Source: UBA8919 sp041658185 (GTDB taxonomy: Bacteria > Elusimicrobiota > UBA8919). Taken from it: a stretch of 64,000 nt of DNA. A program made the position numbers and the translations under genes. The stretch covers positions 193,791-257,790 of the forward strand of contig JBBAAR010000001.1 in NCBI GenBank assembly GCA_041658185.1, written 5' to 3'. The notes beneath the pieces were generated by a model that saw only the letters and a program-made list of their open reading frames with translations, ran no database searches and was not told the DNA's origin. Below are positions 1-7,636 of this stretch, piece by piece (within the stretch, counting starts at the first letter, position 1; each line of letters starts with the position of its first letter).

Positions 1-358
1 CCCACGAATATTTATGATAACCGGTATTGATGATAAGAATATCCCGCTCTTTGACTTCAACACGGTCTTCTATGTCCTTTGAAGTATAAATCCCGTAATC
101 CTCGGACATATCGGACAAATCAACAACCGCCGCATCACCGTATAAATCTTCCAGCGGAATTGAGGCAACATCCCGGCCGTGAGTGCAGAAATGAAGCGAA
201 CCGTCAAGATGTGTCCCGACATGATTGCTGGTCGTAATCAACTGCCCGTTTGCCCCATTCGGCGCCAGCCGTTTGAAAAATTTAATTTGCAGCGGTTCGT
301 AAGTAGGCCATGCAGGTGTTAAATGTGATAACGGCTGTGTCAGGTCATAAAGTTTCAT
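1..358 (-). CDS. Cyclase-family metal hydrolase (kynurenine formamidase-like), partial
   Basis: Reading leftward from the ATG at 358, 119 codons stay open to the window edge, so the C-terminus is missing. The product starts MKLYDLTQPL and carries HVGTHLDGSLHF near residues 47-58, the metal-binding signature (HxGTHxDxxxH) of the cyclase / arylformamidase family. A GGGAGG ribosome site sits 4 bases before the ATG. It lies 15 bases downstream of the cytosine-deaminase-like gene and is probably co-transcribed with it, which suggests hydrolysis of a cyclic amide or N-acyl compound. The substrate cannot be told. Confidence 0.85.
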   Translation of the reverse strand, partial: MKLYDLTQPLSHLTPAWPTYEPLQIKFFKRLAPNGANGQLITTSNHVGTHLDGSLHFCTHGRDVASIPLEDLYGDAAVVDLSDMSEDYGIYTSKDIEDRVEVKERDILIINTGYHKYSW

Positions 359-373
359 AACTCCTCCCATTTT

Positions 374-1609
374 CTATTCTTTTATCAGTTTTTTTTCTGT
401 CTTTGTTGTTGCCACAATTTTTCCTTTTCTAATCACATACAAACGGTCTGCCTGTGTTCTGAACATTTCCGGAATTGTTTTTGCATCAACGATATTCAGA
501 TTGGCGGTTTTACCGACGGCAATTCCGTAGTCCTTCAAATGCAAAATCTTCGCCGCGTTTTCAGTTATCATTTTATAAAGATAATTTATCTGCTCGTGTT
601 GAGTGAACTGCGCCGCATGGGCGGTAATCAGTCCGCATTCCAGCATATCTCCCTGTCCCCAAGTCGGGTAAAAAGTATCCTTGACGCAGTCCTGACCGTA
701 AGAAACATTTACGCCGGCTGCAATTAATTCGTTTATACGGGTCGTTCCCCGTCTCAGGTTTTGGGTGTCATACCTGCCCTCAATCATAAGATTTGTGACG
801 GGATTTGTTATCATATGTATGCCTGCTTTTTTAACCCAGCCAATCACTTTTGCGGCATAATATACATCATATGCGGAAAGTGCGCATGTATGCCCGGCGG
901 TAACTCTTCCCTGATAATTTTCCTTTATTGTTTTCCATGCGAGATATTGAAGCGTCCGTGAGTTCGGGTCGTCGGTTTCGTCAACATGCATATCAATATC
1001 TTTGTCAAATTTTTTTGCGATTTCAAAACAGATATCTATGTGTCTTTTTCCGTCTTCGTCGGTCATCTCGTTATGCGGCATTCCGCCGACGACATCGCAG
1101 CCCTGTTCCATCGCCTGATAGAGCAATTTTTCCGTTCCCTCGTCCTGTAAAATTCCTTCCTGGGGGAATGCAACAATTTCCAAATCAATAAGATTTTTAT
1201 ATTTTTCGCGGGTTGCAATTAAACCTTTCGCAGGCATCAGTTTTCCTAATGTATCAACATCAACATGCGTTCTTATAATTGTGGAACCGTGTAAGATATG
1301 CCAATCAATAACCTTGCCGGACCTTTCAACGATGTCATTTACCGTGTATTTTTTTTTCCTCGCCCAGGTAAGTTCAATTGATTCTTTAAGCGTGCCGGTT
1401 ATATTTTTAGGGGTTGAATCGCTGATGAGACATTTGTCAAGATGAATATGCGAATCAATAAAAGTCGGCGTAACAAGATTGCCTTTTGCGTCAATCGTTT
1501 CTGTGTCTTTTGCCGAAATTTTTCCGATTTTTACGATTTTGCCTTTGCTGATTCCGATATCCGCAATTTTACCGGTTTCTAATTTTGCATTTTTGATAAT
1601 TAAATCCAT
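374..1609 (-). CDS. codA: Cytosine deaminase-like amidohydrolase
   Basis: 411 residues, the usual length of CodA-type amidohydrolases. The metal and catalytic residues can be aligned from memory with E. coli CodA: HIHLD (His54, His56), HVDETDD (His208, Glu211), GHTCA (His240) and GQDCVKD (Asp307). Members deaminate cytosine or hydrolyse isocytosine, creatinine or ammelide-type rings, so the exact substrate is open. A GGAGG site precedes the ATG. It shares an operon with the downstream cyclase, consistent with breakdown or salvage of a nitrogen heterocycle. A promoter overlaps the end of the upstream pabC-like gene. Confidence 0.82.
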   Translation of the reverse strand: MDLIIKNAKLETGKIADIGISKGKIVKIGKISAKDTETIDAKGNLVTPTFIDSHIHLDKCLISDSTPKNITGTLKESIELTWARKKKYTVNDIVERSGKVIDWHILHGSTIIRTHVDVDTLGKLMPAKGLIATREKYKNLIDLEIVAFPQEGILQDEGTEKLLYQAMEQGCDVVGGMPHNEMTDEDGKRHIDICFEIAKKFDKDIDMHVDETDDPNSRTLQYLAWKTIKENYQGRVTAGHTCALSAYDVYYAAKVIGWVKKAGIHMITNPVTNLMIEGRYDTQNLRRGTTRINELIAAGVNVSYGQDCVKDTFYPTWGQGDMLECGLITAHAAQFTQHEQINYLYKMITENAAKILHLKDYGIAVGKTANLNIVDAKTIPEMFRTQADRLYVIRKGKIVATTKTEKKLIKE

Positions 1610-1629
1610 AAAAAACCTCCGGGAATTTT

Positions 1630-1657
1630 ATTATACTTTACTAATCTAAAAAGTCAA
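1630..1657 (-). promoter_or_regulatory. Sigma70-type promoter for the codA-like gene
   Basis: On the minus strand TTGACT (1657-1652) and TATAAT (1635-1630) are 16 bases apart, 20 bases upstream of the start codon. The -35 overlaps the last codons of the pabC-like gene, so the two units are transcribed separately. Confidence 0.65.
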
Positions 1658-2245
1658 GACACTTTTAATTTTCAATATATTATCGTCTAAATCAAGCATG
1701 CTGTTAATCAGTGCCGCTTTTTGGAAATACTTCAAATCGCTTATTTTAATTTCGTCTTGCACAATTTTTCCATCCGACAATAATTTTTCTCTTTTCGTTC
1801 CTTTTAGTAAAGGTGTTGAAGGCGTAATCCATTTTTTACCGTCAGAAAAAACCACATTACTGAAAGATGTGTCCGTTATTTTTTTGTTTTTTACTATCAA
1901 AATATCGTCGCAGTTTTGCTTCAATTCCAAAAGTTCATTCAAGCACTCGCGGTTTTCATATTTATAATTATATTCTATGCTGTTGCAGACGACAACTTTC
2001 AAACTTTTTATTTTTCTTTTGCGATAAGGCAAAAATTCCAGTTTTTTTATGGTATCGGAATAAATTAAGCGGCATTTGTATAAACCTGATTTCATATCCG
2101 ACGGAACTTTTATGATATTTTCCAGTTTGATAAAATCACGACAGCCGAACAGTTCTTTTCTTGAATTGTTCAAACGCAAATTATGAAAAAATATGTTGCA
2201 CAGAATTCCTGCTTCAATTTTAATTGTTTCCAACAATAGGCACAT
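1646..2245 (-). CDS. pabC: Aminotransferase class IV, aminodeoxychorismate lyase-like (short form)
   Basis: About 199 residues. The N-terminus LLETIKIEAG, a central YKCRLIYS segment, the EFLPYRKRKIKSLKVV stretch and ITDTSFSNVVF match the short class IV aminotransferases that sit beside pabB in many bacteria; they use PLP to split aminodeoxychorismate into p-aminobenzoate and pyruvate. I chose the ATG at 2245 because the family starts just before LLET; a TTG at 2257 is the alternative. Either start overlaps the 3' end of pabB, so translation is probably coupled. Sequence divergence makes the enzyme assignment partly contextual. Confidence 0.75.
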   Translation of the reverse strand: MCLLLETIKIEAGILCNIFFHNLRLNNSRKELFGCRDFIKLENIIKVPSDMKSGLYKCRLIYSDTIKKLEFLPYRKRKIKSLKVVVCNSIEYNYKYENRECLNELLELKQNCDDILIVKNKKITDTSFSNVVFSDGKKWITPSTPLLKGTKREKLLSDGKIVQDEIKISDLKYFQKAALINSMLDLDDNILKIKSVLTF

Positions 2246-3200
2246 AGACCTTATCAATCAATTCCTGATATTCCGATTTTGCATCGCTGTATGTAGTAAT
2301 GCCGCCGCCGCTTTTGTAGAAAATTTGAGAGCCGATTTTTTCAAGGTATCTTATCATAACCGCACAGTCCATGTTTTGTCCGTCAAAACAGCCGAAGACG
2401 CCCGTGTAATAGCCGCGCTCATAATTTTCAACTTCTTTAATAATTTCAACCGTTTTTTTCTTCGGGGCGCCAGTTATTGAGCCCGCGGGAAGCAACTTGA
2501 AAATTATATCGCCGATTTTTTTATTGTAATTTTTTTCAAGAACGCCTGTGATTTCGGAAGAGACCTGCAGAATATCTTTATCCGGTGTTTTTATCCTGTC
2601 AATATATCTGAATTTCTTAACTGCGACATTTTTTGCAACGATGCTTAAATCGTTCCTTATCAGGTCAACTACCGTTATATGCTCTGCAAACTCCTTTTTG
2701 TCCGATAAAATTTTATTTGCGGCATCAGGAATGTCGGCGTCAATGGTCCCTTTCATCGGATATGACGAAATTTTGCCGTCTTGTATTCTCACAAATATTT
2801 CAGGCGAAAATAGAACCAACTTATCCTTGTAAAACAGTTTATATTTTGCCGTGCTGTTAAAAAAAATTTCCCTGAACGTAAGATTGGTTTCAACTTTCGT
2901 CGGAAATGTCAAATTTACAAGATACGTATGCCCTTCGTAAAGATGTTTCTGTATTTTATCAAACGCTATTTTGTATCTACGGAAACTTATGGGGTATTTT
3001 CTGAAAACTATTTTTTTATTTAATTTTAATTCCCCGTCATAATTTTTTATTCCATTTATATCATACAAAATTTCATCGGATTTTATTTCAGCCAACGGCA
3101 GGACAACCGGTTTTCTTATCTCAAAATCAATAATAAACAAAAACGGGATTTTATTTCTCCCGTAAAAATTCATTTTCCGTATAGCCGTATAACTGTTCAT
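2220..3200 (-). CDS. pabB: Aminodeoxychorismate synthase component I
   Basis: 326 residues containing the chorismate-binding domain with little of the N-terminal TrpE-like extension. Visible motifs are YPMKGT (Lys150; lysine here marks PabB rather than anthranilate synthase, which has alanine), EHITVVDLIRNDLS, PAGSITGAPKKKTVEII and GGGITTYSDAKSEYQEL. With a PabA glutaminase, not seen here, it converts chorismate to aminodeoxychorismate for folate synthesis; the overlapping downstream lyase gene gives the next step. A plausible promoter lies 35-60 bases upstream. Confidence 0.9.
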   Translation of the reverse strand: MNSYTAIRKMNFYGRNKIPFLFIIDFEIRKPVVLPLAEIKSDEILYDINGIKNYDGELKLNKKIVFRKYPISFRRYKIAFDKIQKHLYEGHTYLVNLTFPTKVETNLTFREIFFNSTAKYKLFYKDKLVLFSPEIFVRIQDGKISSYPMKGTIDADIPDAANKILSDKKEFAEHITVVDLIRNDLSIVAKNVAVKKFRYIDRIKTPDKDILQVSSEITGVLEKNYNKKIGDIIFKLLPAGSITGAPKKKTVEIIKEVENYERGYYTGVFGCFDGQNMDCAVMIRYLEKIGSQIFYKSGGGITTYSDAKSEYQELIDKVYVPIVGNN

Positions 3201-3235
3201 AGTTCACCGGTGCAATGACTTTTCCGACGAGCACA

Positions 3236-3263
3236 ATTATAACAAAAAAAACAAAAAAATCAA
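3236..3263 (-). promoter_or_regulatory. Promoter for pabB-pabC
   Basis: TTGATT (3263-3258), a 16-base T-rich spacer ending TTTTTTTGT, then TATAAT (3241-3236) on the minus strand. The spacer end matches other promoters of this window. Confidence 0.6.
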
Positions 3264-3317
3264 CCGCCGATATTCGCTTCCGTATAGAGCGGATTCCGAA
3301 CCGCAGATCGTTTTTTC

Positions 3318-3347
3318 TGCAATGAATGGTAACAATTCTTCATTGCA
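3318..3347. repeat. Inverted repeat in the 3201-3502 gap
   Basis: TGCAATGAA at 3318-3326 pairs with TTCATTGCA at 3339-3347 around a 12-base loop. Nearby segments 3293-3310 and 3356-3374 are imperfect direct copies of ATTCCG-n-CGCAGA. No ORF is credible in this gap. Confidence 0.55.
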
Positions 3348-3390
3348 CGATACTCATTCCGTAACGCAGAAGGTCTTTTCCTTAACGAAA

Positions 3391-3439
3391 AAGACACATT
3401 CCTTTTAGAATACCGGATATTACTTAAGGAATGTGTCTT
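3391..3439 (-). terminator. Probable terminator of the 118-aa gene
   Basis: AAGACACATTCCTT (3391-3404) and AAGGAATGTGTCTT (3426-3439) form a perfect 14-bp stem. On the minus strand the stem is followed by more T residues, as expected for an intrinsic terminator of the gene ending at 3503. The stem is only moderately GC-rich. Confidence 0.55.
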
Positions 3440-3502
3440 CTTCTATTCAGAACACCGCTGCGGCGACAGGACTGACTGCCGGACAGACAGGGAATATCGT
3501 TA

Positions 3503-3859
3503 CTACGCCGTTTTTTTCCCTCTCAACGCTTCGTTTGATATCTCATCACGCAGGTTTCTCAACCGCTTTGAAAGAGCGTCGCCTTTTCCCAATGCGCCGA
3601 CAATTAGTTCAATTACGTCGGACGCCTTTTTATAAACATCCGCAGTCGCTTTCGTAGATACCTCCGTTGATTTTCTTGCCTCCGTCTGCGATTTGAGTTG
3701 TTTCTCTTCCGCAGAAAAGGCATCGTCAACAAGTTTCTTCAACTCATCCGATTTCGCTTTGATGTTAACACCGGTTTTCTTAAGCGCATCGGCATTTGAG
3801 TTAAGAATATCAAACGCACGTTTTGAAAACTCCCGCTTCGTCGTTTCCGTTAACGCCAT
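3503..3859 (-). CDS. Small helical (coiled-coil-like) protein of unknown function
   Basis: 118 residues, highly charged, with no signal peptide, membrane segment or cysteine. Heptad-like spacing of Leu, Ala and Val across residues 10-110 suggests long amphipathic helices. A complete GGAGGTGATG ribosome site just before the ATG supports expression. It follows the glycine-rich secreted protein gene, separated by a repeat spacer, and ends at a strong hairpin, so the two may form one transcript driven by the promoter near 6131. I do not recognise the family. Confidence 0.65.
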   Translation of the reverse strand: MALTETTKREFSKRAFDILNSNADALKKTGVNIKAKSDELKKLVDDAFSAEEKQLKSQTEARKSTEVSTKATADVYKKASDVIELIVGALGKGDALSKRLRNLRDEISNEALRGKKTA

Positions 3860-3882
3860 TTTTCATCACCTCCTTTTTCACA

Positions 3883-3980
3883 TAGTGAACTAAAGTGAAC
3901 AAAAGTGGTGAAAAAGTGAACGAAAGAAAAATCCACTTCCTTTCGCTTCTTTTCACTTTCCTTCACTTCCTTTCACTGAC
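3883..3980 (-). repeat. Spacer stem-loop, AGTGAA type
   Basis: Repeated AGTGAA/GGAAGTGAA words on one side pair with TTCACT words on the other. It fills the junction between the glycine-rich gene and the 118-aa gene; the stop codon TGA of the upstream gene is part of its first CAGTGA. Confidence 0.85.
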
Positions 3981-5949
3981 TTATGCTGATGTCGTCAACA
4001 AACATCTTTGCACCGGGAGCGGTTGAGAAACCCTCTATCTTCAGTTTGAGAACACCGTTCCTGTTGGGTGTGCCGGAAACCTGCAACTGTTCCCACGTGT
4101 CCGCAGATGCACTCATCGTTGCATTGCTGTTCACTCCCAGATTGTACAGTGTTAATTTTGGCTTTGTTGCACTGCCGTAACTTGCGTTGTATCTCACATA
4201 TGCGGTTATTGTTACAAGTTGTCCTGATTTCGCAGCCACTTCCCACTCCCATAAACCGTCTCCGACAAATCCGAAACTGTTCGGGCCCGTGCGGGTCGTT
4301 ATCTTCTCCTGATACGTGCCGGGTTTTGTCCGCCAACTTACCGTCGCAGAATTGTTTGAACCCGTTTCGTTGAGCGCTTGTACGTATCTGCCGTATTGCT
4401 TGTTCCTTGTCAAGCCGGTTTCCTCATAATATGTTGTGTCAGCACTTAACGTCGCGAGCAAGCCGCCGGTTGATGTATAAATCTTGAAATTATCCTCCTG
4501 TGATGCTCCTGATGAATTGTCAGTCCAGTACCAGGTTATTTTTGTGAACGTGTTTGCCGTAACAGAACTTATTGCAGGCGCACTCGGAGTGACGGCGTGC
4601 GCGAAAAGATTATCAATGTAGAAAGTATTGGCTGCATCGGCGTTGACTATCGTAACTATTATTTTGTCTATCACATCCTTGTTGGCGTTAGATACCGCTG
4701 ATATATCCCAGGTTACTGTCTGATAAGTATCCGCCGGTGTGATGTTCGGTGTTATTTCCGTAGTTGTTCCGCCGGAGTCGTGGACACCTATTTTGATATT
4801 GCTTCCCGTTCTTGAAGAACGAATATCAAACTTGATTGTTGTCCTATCTGATAAATTTATCGTAGGCGAAACGGTACGGGTAAGTGTTTTGTCTAATGAT
4901 GTGGTGAGCGTTGAAGTGGACTTCAGTGCGTAAGAGCCCTGGGTTTTGAGGGTGGCTTCGGAAAAATCTTGTAGTCCCGGAATTGGGTATCGCACTATCA
5001 CGATGCCGGAACCACCGTTGCCACCAGGTGGTCTGCTTCCGGCTCCATTTGAACCGCCACCGCCACCGCCGGAACCTGTGTTTGCTGTTGCGTTTTCACC
5101 AGCAACCCCATCACCACCTGCCCCTCCACCACCTGAACCTCCCGCTCCACTGGTTCCACCTCCATTCTCTTGACCTCCTCCGCCACCTCCAGCATAAAAA
5201 CCACCTACACCAGTTCCAGTTGCAGATGCCCATGTTGAATATGAACTTGTACCCGATCCACCATTACCAGCGGTACTTGCATTCGGGGCTGTTTGACCAG
5301 CACCACCCGCTCCACCCCCACCTCCTCCCGCATACTGGGGATGGCTGTTTGTTGCTCCACTACCTCCAGAATTTCCTTGCCCAGAAGTTCCAGAACCAGC
5401 AGTGCCGGTTGCTCCCCGACAATTTCCTCCGCCTGATCCACCATTAAAACCAACTCCCGAATTGACCCAAAATGTACCGCCGCCACCACCGCCTATTGCA
5501 GTATTAGAATTAAATATGGAGTTTCCGCCACTTTCACCATTTGAACTATCGGTTGTTGACCCAGCACCGCCAGAACCAACCGTCACGGGATATTCTGTAC
5601 CGCCAATTACAGGACTTGAATTAACATAAAGCACACCGCCAGCACCGCCGCCGCCGGCCGCATAACTACCACCACCAGCGCCGCCAGCAACCACAAGCAC
5701 TTCTACATTCGTAGCGACATTTATTGTGAATGTTCCGTCACTTGTAAAGGTATGAATGCGGTAACCGCCAACCTCTGTTATTGTTCCTCCAGTCGCAGAA
5801 ACACCGGCATTACTCAGATATGCCGCTTGTGCGTTGACGTCTGAATTATACTCCATATAATCAAGTTCCAGCGGAGCGGCTGCTACGGATGTCGGAGCAA
5901 AAGCGAGCATACTGAGGATAAAAATCAAATAACCAAGTTTTTTAATCAT
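3973..5949 (-). CDS. Glycine-rich secreted surface protein with C-terminal jelly-roll-like modules
   Basis: 658 residues. Residues 1-24 are a signal peptide (charged MIKK, hydrophobic core, cleavage near SVAAA). Residues about 60-325 are a glycine-rich domain opening with HTFTSDGTFTI and VEVLVVAGG, a form known from tail-fibre-like and surface proteins. Residues about 330-450 and 545-658 resemble carbohydrate-binding-type beta-sandwich modules, with a fibronectin-III-like stretch at 455-545. It is probably exported and structural or adhesive. The GC-rich glycine block makes long false ORFs in other frames. An unusual promoter with 11-bp iterons lies upstream. Confidence 0.8.
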   Translation of the reverse strand: MIKKLGYLIFILSMLAFAPTSVAAAPLELDYMEYNSDVNAQAAYLSNAGVSATGGTITEVGGYRIHTFTSDGTFTINVATNVEVLVVAGGAGGGSYAAGGGGAGGVLYVNSSPVIGGTEYPVTVGSGGAGSTTDSSNGESGGNSIFNSNTAIGGGGGGTFWVNSGVGFNGGSGGGNCRGATGTAGSGTSGQGNSGGSGATNSHPQYAGGGGGGAGGAGQTAPNASTAGNGGSGTSSYSTWASATGTGVGGFYAGGGGGGQENGGGTSGAGGSGGGGAGGDGVAGENATANTGSGGGGGGSNGAGSRPPGGNGGSGIVIVRYPIPGLQDFSEATLKTQGSYALKSTSTLTTSLDKTLTRTVSPTINLSDRTTIKFDIRSSRTGSNIKIGVHDSGGTTTEITPNITPADTYQTVTWDISAVSNANKDVIDKIIVTIVNADAANTFYIDNLFAHAVTPSAPAISSVTANTFTKITWYWTDNSSGASQEDNFKIYTSTGGLLATLSADTTYYEETGLTRNKQYGRYVQALNETGSNNSATVSWRTKPGTYQEKITTRTGPNSFGFVGDGLWEWEVAAKSGQLVTITAYVRYNASYGSATKPKLTLYNLGVNSNATMSASADTWEQLQVSGTPNRNGVLKLKIEGFSTAPGAKMFVDDISISQ

Positions 5950-5970
5950 ATTTCACCTCAAAATAGGAAA

Positions 5971-6003
5971 TAAAAAACCAGCCCACATACTTGTGAACTG
6001 GTT
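5971..6003 (-). promoter_or_regulatory. Leader hairpin before the glycine-rich gene
   Basis: On the minus strand AACCAG (6003-5998) pairs with CTGGTT (5981-5976) and is followed by TTTTAT, a terminator-like shape 22 bases before the start codon. It may attenuate transcription. The stem is only six base pairs. Confidence 0.45.
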
Positions 6004-6041
6004 TCTTTCTTTTTTACTTCTATTTACCTTATCCTTACAAG

Positions 6042-6069
6042 GATAGATAGATAGATAGATAGATAGATA
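6042..6069. repeat. Tetranucleotide microsatellite (GATA)7
   Basis: Seven perfect GATA copies lie in the 5' untranslated leader of the glycine-rich gene, between its promoter and the leader hairpin. Confidence 0.95.
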
Positions 6070-6130
6070 AGGAACTTAAATAACGAAATTTATGCGTTTT
6101 AGTGATATTTGTCTGCGTTTTCATACTATT

Positions 6131-6185
6131 ATTATACATAATCTATTGTAACTTTTGGGTAACTTATTTGTAACTTTTTTGTGAC
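6131..6185 (-). promoter_or_regulatory. Promoter with four 11-bp direct repeats (Pho-box-like operator)
   Basis: The -10 TATAAT (6136-6131, minus strand) has no good -35. Instead GTTACA, GTTACC, GTTACA and GTCACA (6147-6152, 6158-6163, 6169-6174, 6180-6185) recur at exactly 11-bp spacing, the nearest ending 10 bases before the -10. This is the geometry of OmpR/PhoB-class activator sites. The regulator itself is not in the window. Confidence 0.6.
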
Positions 6186-6236
6186 TTTATTTGCAGGCGT
6201 TATTACTCTGAAATATATTCTTTGATACCAGGGCAA

Positions 6237-6458
6237 TTAGCCGACTACCACTTCTACCGGTTGATTCTTTTTCCAGACCTTTGAAGCAAGGAAATTTATT
6301 TTTTCAAAGCCGATGACCTTGCCTTTTTTATCTTTCTTAAGAATTACCTCGTCGGCAGTTTCCTCGCAAACAACCTCTTTTTGAGGTTCGTCAAACCACA
6401 CATCAAGAGTATTTGCTTCTCTATCAAAAGATATTTTTATTTTTCTTACTTTTTCCAT
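6237..6458 (-). CDS. DUF2283 family small protein
   Basis: 73 residues matching the DUF2283 pattern: ISFDREANTLDVWFDE, then DEVILKKDKKGKVIGFEKINF. These proteins often follow small nuclease-like genes and may be antitoxin-like partners. Its start overlaps the end of the upstream 102-residue ORF by 13 bases, which implies coupled translation. The partner role is inferred from context. Confidence 0.75.
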   Translation of the reverse strand: MEKVRKIKISFDREANTLDVWFDEPQKEVVCEETADEVILKKDKKGKVIGFEKINFLASKVWKKNQPVEVVVG

Positions 6459-6754
6459 ATTTGCCTCCCGATTTTCATGTTACTTGTAAAATATGCGGTT
6501 ATTATATAGCCAGTCCCGTTTAAATGTCTGACGACAACGCAAAGATAATAAATTTTAAACTCTTTGTAATAAAGATAGACGGAAGCGTCTTTACTGCTTA
6601 ACCTTATGAAATCAGGTTCTTTTAGAGTTTGTTTTATCTCTTTTTCGCAATGTTCAACCGACGGATGTTTTTGTATAAGTTTGTTCCAATATGTTTTTGT
6701 TGTTCTAATTCGCTTATCAAGTTTTGAAACTATTTCAAAATATACTTCATTCAT
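6446..6754 (-). CDS. PBECR-type (barnase/EndoU/RelE-like) nuclease candidate
   Basis: 102 residues. The pattern YWNKLIQKHPSVE, LKEPDFIRLS, VYLYYKEF, YYLCVVVRHL and GYIITAYFTSNMKIG resembles small phage-associated nucleases of the barnase-EndoU-ColicinE5/RelE-like group as I remember them. It has its own strong promoter and overlaps the DUF2283 gene, the usual arrangement of a toxin-antitoxin-like pair. Activity and targets are unproven. Confidence 0.65.
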   Translation of the reverse strand: MNEVYFEIVSKLDKRIRTTKTYWNKLIQKHPSVEHCEKEIKQTLKEPDFIRLSSKDASVYLYYKEFKIYYLCVVVRHLNGTGYIITAYFTSNMKIGRQIWKK

Positions 6755-6775
6755 ATATTGATAAATCCTGTTAAA

Positions 6776-6804
6776 TTTATAACAAATTTTCTGGGTTTTG
6801 TCAA
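6776..6804 (-). promoter_or_regulatory. Promoter of the PBECR/DUF2283 pair
   Basis: TTGACA (6804-6799), 17-base spacer ending TTTGT, TATAAA (6781-6776), 22 bases upstream of the ATG. It lies between this pair and the tmRNA gene. Confidence 0.75.
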
Positions 6805-6830
6805 GCGGTTTTTCAATAATATCATAAAAC

Positions 6831-7189
6831 TGGTGGAGGTGGCGGGAATCGAACCCGCGTCCGAAAATACTTCCTGACGGTTACTACAGGCGTAGTCGGT
6901 GTTTTGTCTCGCATTAAACCACTTCCGCCGACAGAATCTGTTTAACGCCAGCTGCTGAATTTCGCCATCGGTAACGCAGCATCGCCGACAACTATCCTGC
7001 TTTATGACACCTTACCCCGACCTCGCAGAAAAAAGATCGGGAAGGCGGCTCAACGCGGTTTAAGCGTGAGCAACTACCGTTGAATAATTGGCAGTTATTT
7101 TGTGTAACCGATTTTTAACGCAGCCGTTCGGTTAACTGCGGCCTGCAACACATCCGGACGAATATTCCCGTCGAGCCCTGTTCACCCCC
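6831..7189 (-). ncRNA. ssrA: Transfer-messenger RNA (tmRNA)
   Basis: The 5' end GGGGGTG followed by AACAGGGCTCGACGGG and the 3' end with GGGTTCGATTCCCGCC and CACCTCC-A-CCA form the tRNA-like acceptor and T arm; the CCA is encoded. Length is 359 bases. It encodes a proteolysis tag at 7060-7092. tmRNA rescues stalled ribosomes together with SmpB, whose gene lies just upstream. No clear promoter is seen; it follows a repeat of the AGAGAATTAG type and may be cut from a longer transcript. Confidence 0.95.
7060..7092 (-). other. tmRNA tag reading frame
   Basis: After the typical TAACT context the resume codon GCC opens GCC-AAT-TAT-TCA-ACG-GTA-GTT-GCT-CAC-GCT-TAA, giving the tag (A)ANYSTVVAHA. The small hydrophobic end fits recognition by Clp-type proteases, although a penultimate His is uncommon. 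Confidence 0.85.
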
Positions 7190-7197
7190 AGAAAGTC

Positions 7198-7234
7198 AGA
7201 GAATTAGTTTAAACTACAGAGAATTAGAGAATTA
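7198..7234 (-). repeat. Half spacer, AGAGAATTAG type
   Basis: Three CTAATTCTCT copies (minus strand) without a complementary arm, immediately upstream of the tmRNA 5' end. Confidence 0.8.
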
Positions 7235-7609
7235 GTTTTGAAAAACTTGCTTTTTTTTATCTAACACTTGTATATAAGAACTTATACCTCTGGAAAGACC
7301 TTCATATTCGGTATCCAAATGTTTAAATTCAATATCGCTAATATAACTTTAACTTTTGGCTATTCTTAAGTGACTCCTTAACTCTTCAACTTCACCACGT
7401 GCAATATACAAAACTCTTATTTTATCTGCAAAATGATATCTGCCGTGTGACTCCGCAATATTACTAATTACAGATATTGCTGAATTTTTTATCTGCGATG
7501 TTAAACTATATTTTTCTTCTATTGGAAATTTTGCTGATACTTTATAAACTTCCTGAAGCAGTTCAAAACCTTTTTGCCAAATATTTAACTCAAAAAATGC
7601 TTTTGCCAT
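7232..7609 (-). pseudogene. Four-helix bundle protein (23S rRNA IVP family), in-frame nonsense
   Basis: The frame opened by the ATG at 7609 reads 86 residues of a typical four-helix bundle protein (AFFELNIWQKGFELLQEVY, IKNSAISVISNIAESHGR), then a TAA at 7351-7349. The same frame continues for 38 more residues with the expected family ending (LDTEYEGLSRGISSYIQVL) to a stop at 7234-7232. Without the TAA the product would be about 125 residues, the normal length. It is therefore a recently broken gene or a base error. It lies between smpB and ssrA; its ATG directly follows repeat DNA. Confidence 0.85.
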
Positions 7610-7610
7610 T

Positions 7611-7636
7611 TCTAATTCTCTAATTCTCTAATTCTC
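7611..7636 (-). repeat. AGAGAATTAG repeat that encodes the SmpB C-terminus
   Basis: Tandem AGAGAATTAG words supply the last codons of smpB (RIRELEN-stop) and the sequence just before the ATG of the four-helix bundle pseudogene. Confidence 0.8.

Noticed and set aside
4946..5629. Long proline-rich and valine-rich ORFs opposite or out of frame within the glycine-rich gene
   Set aside because: They are shadows of the biased GGN codons; no ribosome sites or family sequence.
7349..7351. TAA read as a sense codon (alternative genetic code)
   Set aside because: TAA ends many genes in this window, for example map and the codA-like gene, so a reassigned code is excluded.
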